Source: Chytridium lagenaria (lineage: Eukaryota; Chytridiomycota; Chytridiomycetes; Chytridiales; Chytridiaceae). From it: 64,000 bases of DNA. The position numbers and the translations under genes are program-made. The stretch lies in NCBI GenBank assembly GCA_025449115.1, contig JAHLKC010000003.1, positions 547,371-611,370 on the forward strand, read 5' to 3'. Of the stretch, positions 37,378 through 48,181 are shown in pieces. The notes beneath the pieces are model-generated. The model did not search any database, had not been told where the DNA came from, and worked only from the letters and a program-made list of their open reading frames with translations. Numbering within the stretch: the stretch's first letter is position 1; the number at the start of each line of letters is the position of its first letter.

Positions 37378-40300
37378 TTAGACACGAGACGCGCTGCTGA
37401 TCATCGGCCCCGACGACCCCGACGACACATTCTCAGCGGCCACTTATAATATATTTAGTGTAAGTGAAAGGCATTTCAAGATATTCAAACTTACTGTCAC
37501 GAAGAAGCCACATCATCTCAACAGCAGCAGCCGGGTTGCGAAGATTTTCAATGGGGTTGTTTTGAAAGCTCTTAGCGGCAGGCTTGACAATCTTCCTTTC
37601 CAAATCCATGGGAGCGGCAGGGCTATTCGTGGGAGGTTGCGCAATAATTGTAGATCCAACGCCGGCATCATCCAATTCTGGATTCATTTGATGTTGTTAG
37701 TGTTGAGCGAGGATATTTGGGTACGATAGGAGACAAGTTCAGCAAATTCTTACCAGCAAACGCATCATCAAGCTCTTTGTCAATCAACTCATTCGAGCTC
37801 ACAGGAGCCGAAACCCCGGCCAGTCGGGATGTTTGCCGTTCGCGAAGTGCAAGCTGGAGGTTTCACGGTCCGAACAACATCCATAGGGGATGTTTTAGTG
37901 CGGCGAATAGGAGTTTCAGCAGTGGCGGGGGGGCGACGCGATGCAGCGGATGGGGCTTTTGCAAGGGTCTGTTGAACATGCGCGCTTCGGGAAGAACTTG
38001 CTGAAGCATGTTCAGGTCTCTTCATGTGGTCGTTGGGCTTACTCATGGCATCCATCAAGCTGTCGAAGTCCATGACTGGGGCATTGACTACTTTAGGCTG
38101 AGGAAGACGGGGTGCCATGGTACGTTGGGGTTTCTGCACAGGGGGGGCTTGAACGCGCTGCTGAGTGGAACAGATTTGCGTTGACGTCTCAACATCCATT
38201 GGTGACGATTGCGACACGCTTTGCTGATCTCGATGGCCACCCATACGTTTGAATCTGCTGATCAGCTTGACGGGCTCGAAGTTTAGCGAATTCAATATGG
38301 GCGTTTATCTCGGCAAGTTCACGGCGCTGATTCTCAAGCATCTGCGTGTTTCCAGTTCATCTCGGACTTTTGCTGCTCAATTAGCACTTGATTAGAATGG
38401 ATCAAATCACACTGGTTGCGAAGTTGGTTTCTCGCCCTCTTGGATTCTAAGGCCGCATTGAGTGATATCTGTGTTGTACCTCGCAAGTTCACTGGAGCGC
38501 GTTTGGATGGCAGCAGTGATGGCTTGAAGCTCACCAGTCTTTTGCTGCACGCTCAATGACAAGGATGTGTGCTGCTGATCCAAATTTCGAATGGCCGACT
38601 CTTGCAGGGCTTGCTTACTTTGATGATCTTGGAATTCTTCTTTCTCCTTTCTTTGAGCGCGCTTATTGTCTTCAAGGTTCTTTTTCAGTTCTTCAAGTGA
38701 ACCTTTTCTTTCTCCAGCGCGAGCTCTGCAGTGTCGAGATGCTGCTGACGGTCGAATAGTTGGGACTGCTGGTCTTTCAATTCAGCCTCGTCGCTGATGA
38801 GCTGCTGGGTACGAGCGTCAAGCTGTTGCTGCTTCTGTTTTTGTTCCAATTCAGTGCTCCTAAGTCGTTGCTCAAATTCGAGCATCTCTTCTTTCTTCTG
38901 CTCCTGCACCCTCTTGATGTCGTTAAGCTCGCTTTGGCAGATTTGAAATTCCTGCCCTGCTTTATCAACGCGCTCTTTGACTCCTTCAACTCCTTTTTGG
39001 TATGCTCAAGCTCCTCCTGTTTCTGCTTGCCTACCTCAACTTGATGCTCTAGGTTTGTTATTGTTTGTCGTTGCTCCGTCACTATAGTGTTCACATATCG
39101 AAGCTCAATATCTAGATCACAAGCACGTCTTTGAACGCGTGGGGCTTTGGCGGTATCGATACATACGGTGCGATGTGGCGCTCTGAGACTGGAAACGCTG
39201 CCATATGTGGAAATTTTTCTTTGGACAGGTAGCGTACTTGCAGTAGAGGGAACGACGGAAACGGCAGATGCAGCGATGCCTGCATGAGTCAAAAAAAAGT
39301 AGGTTAATGATAGTGTACATTGGAACTCTGCTAACTAAGTGCAGGTGATTACCACAAGATGAATTTAGACGAGTAGCAAGAAGAGCTTCAAGCTCTGCTA
39401 TTCTCGCTATTTTCTTTTGCTCGATTTCCTATACGCCTCCCAACGTTTTTCAATCCTCCTCATCTCACTCTGATGTTTCTCAATCTCTTCTCCATCTCCA
39501 CGTCCTTCAACTTTAACAACGCAGTCAACTTTGCCAGCTCCACATGGCCAGCCTTCACAAGACAACTTTTATCATACTCAAACTGTCTGATCAAGGCTGC
39601 TTCACGCGCTTCCGCCTTTTGAACAAACCGAAGCCGAAGAGCTCGTCTCACGCTATGACGACGTCTTGATTCTTGGAATTTGCGCTTTTGGGTGCGGATT
39701 TGTTGGATGCGGGTTTTATGGATTGGAGGTTGACTTGGATTTGGTCGGGTGTTAGAGGTGGTTGTGGATTGATGATGTGGTAGCCAATGAAATTGGTGAG
39801 GTTGGGGCTAATGGATAGAGCGCCGTGAGACTTGTTTTCGTTTCCGTCGTCTACATAAAAATGAGTAAACTTGAACAACTGGGACATGGTTTAAAAGTAC
39901 ATACTATCGAGATAATCCCATGGTGACGGTTGGTTGGACTTTATCAACTAGAGTAATGTGATTGATGGATTGAAATACCAGATGAATACTTACATGTTGT
40001 AATTCAACGAAACCTTCAATCACCACCATAAAGGCCACGGCGACAAGGGTAAACGTTAAAAAGAGTATTGTAGGACTGAAAGACAGTCCAAGGGTCATCT
40101 GGAAGACTATTCCTGCTAATGTGGGGATGGCGGTTGTGAGGAGGCGCCGCCAGTTCCTTGTAGACACGGCGACAACCTGAGTTTGAAAAATCAATGAAGG
40201 GACGTTGAAGAGCTCAATGGTGTGCGTGGATGATGTGAATAAAGATGAAGTAGAGATAAAGAGGGAACGGGGTGTTTGGAGTTTCCTTACCCATCTCAAA

Positions 40301-40461
40301 ACTGCAATCACAGCCAAAACGACACCAAGAGATAATCCGATATGCATAACTATGAAACAAAAAACAGCGATACTTTCAACGATAGCCATGATAAGCGGTA
40401 ACGGGGCGTAATAGAGCAACATCAAGGCAAAGATGCCTCTCAACACGACGATGATGACCAT
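37378..40461 (-). CDS. Four-TM membrane protein with long cytosolic coiled coil
   Basis: Met 40461 starts two hydrophobic hairpins (VVLRGIFALMLLYYAPLPLI, FCFIVMHIGLSLGVVLAVIA, TTAIPTLAGIVFQMTLGLSF, FLTFTLVAVAFMVVIEGFVE), split by an intron with donor gtaagg. After HSNQPSPWDYLD, a 54-nt intron (donor gtatgt, acceptor ttatgtag, about 39835-39888) joins in phase to DDGNENKSHGALSISPN. What looks like a stop 4 nt before a new Met is thus inside an intron. Then come long heptad regions (KDVEMEKRLRNI; EFEQRLRSTELEQKQKQQQL), a Pro/Ser-rich region (MDFDSLMDAMSKP) and the terminus WLLRD-MAAENVSSGSSGPM with stop at 37378. Family unknown. An organelle tether or septum/flagellar-base role is possible but unsupported. 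Several frame changes in the coil. Confidence 0.6.
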
Positions 40462-41371
40462 GGCTCTTCCAAGGTCAGCGCAAAGAGTTGGGTGGATGTG
40501 TTGCGTTTGTTTTGAGGAAATAGGTGAATTATATTGTTTTTTTCAGTGTGGGGAAATTTTGGGGGTCATAACAACGTTGACGGGGATCTACAGGTGGAGG
40601 ATTTTGGAAAGCAGTAGTTGAACGTCTGTGGTTGGATCTTCTTGTTGTAGTTTTTCTGATTTAACAGCTGCTCAAACGCATTGGTTTAGTTGGTTTTTGG
40701 GGGAAAATGGAGACTGTGAAGATGGGTGCATCCCGACAACAATTTTCTGGTGATGACTTTTCATGGAATACATTTCATTGCGAATGTGCAGGGGATCGAT
40801 AGAGGACGTATGTATTTTGAAGGCTATGATTTATGGAAATATTTGGACATGGACAAAAATAAAGGCGAAAACGATACAAAAAAAAAAAGGTATAAAATGG
40901 ATAAAGTATTTCGAAACTGAAAAAATGGACAAAAAAAGGGGGAAAAGGACCTTGAAGAAAGTAAAATATAAAAGGAATGTAAATGGAATCTTCGCTGAAC
41001 TGTTGGTTTCATTTTTTTTTTGGAGGGGACATGGAGACTCTGAAGATGGGTGCATCGCGGTAACATTTTTCTGATGATGACTTTTCATGGCAAACATTTT
41101 ACTGCGAATGTGCAGGGGGATGTAGAGAACGGTTATATTTTAAGGAATATGAGTGATAAGAATATGTGGAAATGGGTAAAAATAAACGCGAAAACGATAT
41201 ACACAGTTTACAAAAAAAGTATAAAATGAATAAAGTAATTCGAAACTACAGAAGAGGACAAAAAAAGAGGACCTTGGAAGAAAGTAAAAAATACAAAAGT
41301 AATAAAAGAAAGTCAACGTTTCAATAACACCAACCAAAACAAAAACATACTTTAAAACTCCTCCCCATCTT
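40462..41371. other. Intergenic with imperfect direct repeat
   Basis: Two related about 300-bp segments (about 40712-41000 and 41027-41300) share 'gggtgcatcscgrtaacawttttctggtgatgacttttcatgg'-like stretches and the following A-rich tails. This is a diverged tandem duplication, with no supported gene. It holds the promoter of the four-TM gene and the 3' UTR of the GPCR gene. Confidence 0.55.
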
Positions 41372-43499
41372 TCACCACAAACCTTTTCGGCGTTTTCGAC
41401 AAAATCGGTTTCGGCACTCCCTTCCCCTCCATCCGTCCATCCACCGATGACAGCGAAAAGACCTATCCATGTTCACCCCCTTTAGAGCAAGAGTTGGCGT
41501 GGATGTGGATTTCCGTAACGGTTTCACTGGAGGCGGTACGAATGGACCTGAACGATGTTGATAGGAACGGTTGGGGCCGCCTATTCCTATGAGGGGGTGT
41601 GGGGGGTCGATAAAGGGGGGCGAATTGTGGGTTTGAGGTTGGAGGTGAACACGGGGAGGGGTGAGTGATTCCAAGGAGATGGGACTTGATGGATAGCTCC
41701 TTATGAGGGGGTCGATGAAGTGAGAGGAATTGTGGGGAAGTGGGTTGATGTGAACACGGGGTGGGGAGGTAGGAGGGGTGATTGATTCCAAAGAGATGGA
41801 CCGTGATGTTGACATGCCTGTTCCATGAACGCCACCCCCCAACGTCGTTCTCGATTCCAAAGACAACGTCAACAAATCTTTCGGAGATCTAGGTCCACCT
41901 GTCTTTGTCACCATGATGCCAGGTAACGTTGCCACAGCATCCCGTGTATGCGTGAGGAAGATGACGGCCGACCAGAGTCCCGTGAGCCCCCCATGGTTTG
42001 GAGAAAGGTGATGAGGTGGATGTTTTCATGTAGGGTTGGATGATGGGGAGACATTGGGGGGTGGGGTGGTGGTGAGACAGGACACCCAGGATTGGAAGAA
42101 GGGGTGGGTGGTGCGAAGGGTTTTGTCAATGTCGAGGAGGAGTTTGTGGACGAGGAAGATGCAGGTCCAGGAGATGAGGTAGGCGAATGTGAGGAGCATG
42201 GGTCTGATCAAATAAAGGTTAAAGAAGGGACGGCAACAGAACTCAACATATAAAAAAATAAGCGTGACCTGAAAAACAGAACAAAACTAAAACAGACATT
42301 TCATTTACCTCCATTGTAATCGCAACTGCTTCATACCCCACCGTACTTTCGTCTGCCCCATAAAATAGATATACCCCGCCGTGATGCAATGCGCGACAAA
42401 GCATAATCCCGCAAGAGAAGCTTGAGGTATGAGAATGTATTGAGATGCCTCTAAGTCCACTGAACAGAAACCCATGGGGAGCGCGGTGCCGCTTTTCCCA
42501 ATGATCACGGGTACAGTGATCCCTATCGCAAAATCCATGCGATGATGTGGAGGAGGTATGGATGGGTGGACATGAATTTGGCGCGCCAGACAATGGTGAG
42601 ATGGAGGCTGAGGATGATGGCTGTTACGCAGTGGATGGGGTTAGTTTTTAAAAGTAATAAAAGTGCTGTGACTTTATGGATTGATATTAAAAAAAGTAGC
42701 CATCCAAAAAATAAATATACGTGGATTGACATATAAACAGCCACTATGAGATCTACAAAAAACACATGGATCGCCATAAACAAAAAACAAACTCACCCGT
42801 CGCAAACGCCATAGATACATTCAACCCTCCCAAAACAACGCCCCTGCAAAAAGCACCGTCCATTATTCCCAAACGTCCTCTCGTGACTCTATCCCTCCCA
42901 CACTGAACCCCGTTCCGCGGTATCGTGAAAAACATGGAACAACTCATGATCGCAAGACCCATGTTGTTGACGAGCAAGGAGGGACCTAGGAATTGTTTAC
43001 GGTTGGAAGGGATCAGGTGATGGATGATGACGGAGGTGGCGCCTGGGTTTGCGAAAGGTGAGTTTGATGTGATGGGATAAATGGTGAGTTGATGATGATG
43101 AATGAATTATGGGAATGAGGCGTTGAAGCTCTTTTGGTCACAGAAACGCCATGAGGCAGCTTTCCGCATCACATCTCCTGACTACTCCGATGCACATTTT
43201 AACCAGATTCCTACTCCAATACATCCCTACTCCAACGCATCTTCCAACTACACCCCAACCTTCCCCCCAATCCCCAATCCCCCATCCCCACCACTAACAA
43301 AAAACACCTTAAAAAACAACTCATCCAAAAACCCTCCAAAAAACCCTCCCCTCTGAATCCAATAAAACACCTCCACATTCATCCCATACGCCCAATCCGC
43401 CACCGGACAAGGTACACAGCATCCATGGTAGCAATTGAATTTCGGGATCAACAGAGTCGGATCTAGGATGAGGGTTGGGGTGCATGTTATGTTGGACAT
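41372..43499 (-). CDS. Frizzled/cAMP-receptor-like seven-TM G protein-coupled receptor (fungal type)
   Basis: Met 43499 begins a lumenal Cys-rich segment with the fungal signature CYHGCCVPCPVADWAYGM. The membrane helices follow in order: LVNNMGLAIMSCSMFFTIPR; MDGAFCRGVVLGGLNVSMAF; IILSLHLTIVWRAKFM then LLHIIAWI; IGITVPVIIG; LAGLCFVAHCITAGYIYFMG; RPMLLTFAYLISWTCIFLVH. The W-R after TM3 and the I-A-W of TM4 match Frizzled-like fungal GPCRs. Five or more GT-AG introns are visible. The C-terminal cytosolic tail (41372-41935) is Ser/Pro-rich with two copies of a SISLES(I/L)TPP...PRVH...FIDP motif. Ligand unknown; it probably signals through heterotrimeric G proteins to adenylate cyclase (family knowledge). 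Confidence 0.75.
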
Positions 43500-43800
43500 G
43501 GTTGAGTTGAAATGTCGTAATTAAGTCGTCAAGGGAGAAGCCCGGGGGTAGGGCGGGTGCTTGCTTAGATTATCTTCAACCCCACATGCTAAAGTGGTCC
43601 AGGCAACACCCATTTCCCTTATCGCTATCTTGAATTTGACAAACTCTCGTCGCGGATCAACGTCAAAGCCCACTGCCCTCAACAAGACGTTATAAATATC
43701 CTGTTTTTCATCATTTCACGGCATCATCAGTCGAGCCTCTCAGATCAACATCAAAAACACAATACCCTCAACATTACTTTATAAATAATCACGGATCTCA
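43500..43800. promoter_or_regulatory. Region between RBR ligase stop and GPCR start
   Basis: About 300 bp that should include the GPCR promoter and the RBR 3' UTR. An imperfect repeat of 'tcaacatcaaaaacacaataccctcaac' and 'tcaacgtcaaagcccactgccctcaac' (about 43660-43780) is visible. Confidence 0.35.
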
Positions 43801-45215
43801 TCATTTCATCAACTTTTCCATCATCGAAACGTCATCCCTCTTCACAACCCCTCTCAACCCTTCCACCCCCCTCATCAGGCGCCCACAATCATAACAAAAC
43901 CGGCAACCACAATTCGCGCACTAAAAAAAATCGCGTCAACCAAGAAAAAACCAAAAGCATTACTTACAACCATCCGAAAACATCCGTCAACCAATTCAAC
44001 GGCTATCCCGCATCCCTGGAAAATATTAGAATATGGGGAGGAAAATGGTGAAATACCGGACACATGGATCCATTCTCATACACCCAGATGAGGGATGCTG
44101 CGTCTTCGTATGATTTGCGATCAAATGTCTTTTGTTTTCTTTGGAGGTCTGTCACATAGTTTCGGAGAGCGCGTGTGTCGCGGTTAATGCTGTCATTCCA
44201 ATCCTGATGACACGACTATTGGGCGTTTAGAAAATAAAAGAAAAAAGAAGAAGAAGAAAAAGGAAAAAAGAGATGGGGTGTGGAGCGTATAGAAAAATTA
44301 CATGACAATGCTTTAACTCAACGTTCTTGGACCTTTGCGTAAACTTTTTTATCGCATAGTCCTTTGGTGTTTCGGATGCTACGGCGTCTTGGTCCATGGT
44401 GATACTAGCATGGTCGGATCTCATCTTGTCCTCGGTCACCGCGATTAGCGCGTCAAGGTGTCCTCCATACAAGTACTCGAGACGTCGTCGATCCACCTCT
44501 CCACCCATACTATACCGCATCAACGTCTCATTCACATTATTCTCCAACAATACACAATCCTGCACTCCCTTCAATACCGTTCAGAACATTAAAAAAAATA
44601 AATTAGAGTGCTTACATGCCACAACGCCTTGCACCAATAACAGAATGGATACCCGCATGACGTGCAGACGCAGAGCTTTTCCCCAAATTCGGGTATCCCA
44701 CCCACACCCACTTTCCCACCACTTTGACGCGCAACGCTTCCCGCACATCTTGGACAGGTTGTTCCCTTCATGGTCACATGTTGGATCTTGGCAACCGCAT
44801 CGTCACCCACGATTTCGCGCAACATTTCTAAATCCAGGCCTTCGCTGTGGTTGTCATGTCGACGGTGGATGCAGTCGAGATGGGGACAGCCTAGATGTGG
44901 GATGTTGAGATTGTGAAGGGCTGTGTGGAGAAAGGTGGTGACGCAGGATGTGCAAAAGGTGTGGTGACAGGGGGTGAAGAGGGTAAAGAGACGGCCTGGG
45001 AGAATGGTGAAGCAGATGGGACAGGTGGGGGATGTTGTGTTTAGAATGTGACGACGGTGGGTGAGGTCGTGGGTGATGAGGAGGGTGAGTATGGAGGTAG
45101 GAGGTGATGCGTCAAAGCCGAGGTTGAGAATAGGGAGTTGAGGATCTTTTTTATAACTATTATTGCTGAAAATATTCATATTGTTATTACCTTGGGTGTC
45201 ATCCAATAATTGCAA
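43801..45215 (-). CDS. RING-between-RING (RBR) E3 ubiquitin ligase, RNF14-like
   Basis: A HECT/RING hybrid ligase that passes ubiquitin through a RING2 cysteine. RING1: CPICFTILPGRLFTLFTPCH, then HTFCTSC and CPHLDC. IBR: TTCPRCAG...LCVCTSCGYPFCYWCKALWH. The helical linker exon contains SKNVELKHCHV. RING2 is split by two introns: CPGCGIAVELVDGCFRMV joined to CANCGCRFCYDCG. The catalytic Cys is expected in the G-C-F-R-M element, as in parkin-type RING2. The stop is at 43801 (MMEKLMK). The N-terminal RWD domain usual for RNF14 is not recognisable, and an LTR begins only 137 bp upstream of the first clear exon, so the 5' end may have been displaced or lost. Confidence 0.8.
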
Positions 45216-45351
45216 AATATAACACCTTCATCTTCCACAAGGACGCTATACGATAGACTAGCCCTTCCTCCACTCCCTCTGTTCTCCAAATCCTCTCCAT
45301 CGCCGTGTCCAGTGCCCTCAACCTCTCTGCCCCCACCCAATTGCAGTGCAC

Positions 45352-46293
45352 TATGAAGAATTACATTATTCACATGGCTATGGCTCATAAGGACATTTTG
45401 CCTAAGTCTGTTGAGTTCCATTATATCCCGCGTCGACGCGTAAATAGTCGACGCGTATATTTACGCGTCATATTGAATCCTCCCTTCTTTTCCCTTTGGG
45501 TTTTTTATATATACTTTTTCCCACGTTTATAGGGTTTTATTGAAGGAGGCGGCGCGCATATGTGCTTTATGTGTGTGTGCATATGTTGTGTCTATTATTT
45601 ATTTGTATTTTGTGTATTACTTTAATATGAGAGATTTCTTGATTTAATTTGTACCTTGTTGAATCCAGTAGTTAATATTGAGTTGATCCCTATCCTCTAT
45701 CACCACGCGCGTGGCCTCGCGACGTGATCTCCCCTTCACTCTTAGTTGAATGACAGTTGACCCCTCTGCCCCTTACCACCTGGTGAAGCTGGAATCCGGC
45801 CATTTGAGACAGAAGGCTGTGATGGAATCCCTCCTCATTCACAGTCTCCTTTAGTCAAGGCTTGGTCAGCTACATTCCACCTCTGGTGCTCTCCAACCCG
45901 ATGATCAGGTGCTAACGGCAGGCAATGAGTGAGGTTACCCTGTTCTAAGCTCTGAGAGGCAAACAAGAGCCCATGTTCCAAAAGGTGCCATAGTAGGGTG
46001 CCATAGAGACTTATAGCCATCCCCGATCGCCAGGAGACGATCTGGTGCTGATATTGGTTTAGAAGCAAAGTAAGTCGATAATGAAGATACTAAACACGTT
46101 CCCTTCTCCCTTAAATAAGCAGAATCTCGCGATCACTCACCCACACCATCGCCAAACAACATCACTTAGATTCAGGAGTACATCCTGTCCGTAGGTGCTC
46201 TGTGGATTTGCTCTGCTGGAGCAACTCCTTTACTCTTCTCCCCTACCCCTAGTCGAAGCTAGGTAGGGAGGGATGGGTCAAGAGAAGATCACA
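45352..46293 (+). mobile_element. LTR of a Ty3/Gypsy-type element, plus orientation
   Basis: About 940 bp, T(A/G)TGAAG at the left end and GATCACA at the right. It is followed after one base by TTGGGGCCCAACCGGG, a candidate primer-binding site. It is the inverted counterpart of 47071-48003. It contains clustered ACGCGT motifs (45430-45475) and a TATATA stretch (about 45506). The left end lies against the 5' side of the RBR ligase gene. Confidence 0.75.
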
Positions 46294-47070
46294 GTTGGGG
46301 CCCAACCGGGAATTGAGTGGGGGCCCAACCTAAAATGGGTGTTTTGGTGAGTTCTCGTCGGTTTTTGCTTATTTTTCGTTATTTCTTTTGCAAACCCACA
46401 TCACCTTCAGTCTGGACCAATTTGGACGCGTCCCCCTGCCGAAACTGGACCTCTGGATGTGTGCCTGGATCTCCTACCTCCCTCCATGCATGCCTGGAAT
46501 CATCTCGTGTCACCTACCATTGTTCTGGCCATTGTTCCAATTCTGGGACAGTCTGGGATGATGGAAGGGCACCAGAGACCACACCATCACTGCATACCAC
46601 TATGCCGCGGTTCTCACGCCGCGTGGGTCATGCTTAAAGTGATACCTACCTCTCTAGATTGAGTCCCTGGACTCTTACCTTATCTACTGAGAAACATTGG
46701 CTATTAGAACTCAATCCCTTGACTTCTAGGCCTCACCTTGCTTTTAAAGCTAAATCCGACCCCAAAACGTATCACCTCCCTGTTTCTACAACACTTTGGC
46801 AAGGTTTTTGAGCAAGGTTGGGGGTATGCCCAATGGAATCGAATTTTCGCCTAACAAGGTTAGTTCCTCTGATAATTTCCTCGGATTACTGACTAAAGTT
46901 TAAAGGAAAATTACACCCCTGAGGAACAATCTCGAATGTGGAGCGTCCCTTTTATCCTTGATCAAGAGCATTTTGAACCCTTACCTGAATTGGCAAACGA
47001 TGTTATCCCAATGAAATGGTACTTTGACTGTTGGATGAGTATGGATGGAGTCAGCGGGTCTTGGAGGTTC
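46294..47070 (+). mobile_element. Internal leader fragment of the plus-oriented element, between inverted LTRs
   Basis: 777 bp. It begins with the candidate primer-binding site and a second copy of GGGGGCCCAACC at 46318. No long ORF and no retroviral enzyme motif. It ends abruptly at the inverted LTR, consistent with a second element having landed inside the first shortly after its LTR. Confidence 0.55.
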
Positions 47071-48003
47071 TGTGATCTTCTCTTGACCCATCCCTCCCTA
47101 CCTAGCTTCGACTAGGGGGTAGGGGAGAAGAGTAAAGGAGTTGCTCCAGCAGAGCAAGTCCACAGAGCACCTAGGACAGGATGTACTCCTGAATCTAAGT
47201 GATGTTGTTGTTGTTTTGCGATGTGTGTGAGTTCGCGAGTTCTGCTTAATAAAGGGAGAAGGGAACGTTTTAGTATCTTCTTATGTCGACTTACCTTGCT
47301 TCTAAACCAATATGAGCACCAGATCGTCTCCTGGCGATCGGGGATGGCTGAAAGCCTCCTTGCCTTCCTGCTATGGCACCTTTTGGAACGTGATGATCTC
47401 GTTGCCTCACGAGCTGGCACAGGGTAACCTCACTCATCACCTGCCTGCAGCGTCGATCACCGGCTCGGGGATCATCAGAGGTGGAATGTAGCCGACCAAG
47501 CCTAAGCTAAAGGACACTGACAATGAGGAGGACCCTTGGGCTCCCATCGCAGCCTTCTGCTTCAAACAGCTGGATTGCGGCTTCACCAGGTGGCAGGGGG
47601 TAGAGGGGTGGGCTGCCATCCAAGAAGGAGTGAAGGGAGATCACGGCGAGGCCACGCGCGTGAGATAGAGGATGGGGGATCAACTCAATATCAACTACTT
47701 AATTCAACAGGTACAAATTAAATCAAGAAATCTCTCATATTAAAGTAATACACAAAATACAAATAAATAATAGACACAACATATGCACACACACATAAAC
47801 GGCACATATGCGCGCCACCTCCTTCAATAAAAACCCTATAAACGTGGGGAAAAACTATATATAAAAAACCCAAAGGGAAAAGAAGGGAGGATTCAATATG
47901 ACGCGTAAATATACGCGTCGACGCGGGATATAACGGAACTCAACGGACTTAGACGGAATGTCCTTATGAGCCATAGGCCATGTGAATAATGTAATTCTTC
48001 ACA
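47071..48003 (-). mobile_element. 3' LTR of the minus-strand integrase element
   Basis: On the minus strand it reads TGTGAAG at its start and GATCACA at its end, giving matched TGTGA/TCACA termini. It lies directly after the minus-strand integrase-chromodomain ORF and a purine-rich tract, the expected place for a 3' LTR. About 90 percent similar by eye to 45352-46293. Confidence 0.78.
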
Positions 48004-48018
48004 TTCTCCCGTTTTTAA
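48004..48018 (-). promoter_or_regulatory. Candidate polypurine tract
   Basis: Minus-strand TTAAAAACGGGAGAA immediately before the LTR start TGTGAAG. Position and composition fit the plus-strand primer of LTR retroelements. Confidence 0.6.
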
Positions 48019-48181
48019 GAAAAGACTTACGTAGAAAAGTCTAACTTAGTTGTCAGAAGTATAAGAACTATCTGTAAATATATCAGAGCTTGCATTATCG
48101 GCAAGTCTATAAGGCCAAGTATTGGCAAGAGTTATATAATTGTTACCATCTAGCATCTCTATAGCTAAAGGTACTTCAAAG

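Noticed and set aside
45352..48003. Terminal inverted repeats of a DNA transposon
   Set aside because: Ends are TG...CA, a polypurine tract and integrase precede the right arm, and a primer-binding-site-like motif follows the left arm. All fit LTRs in opposite orientation.
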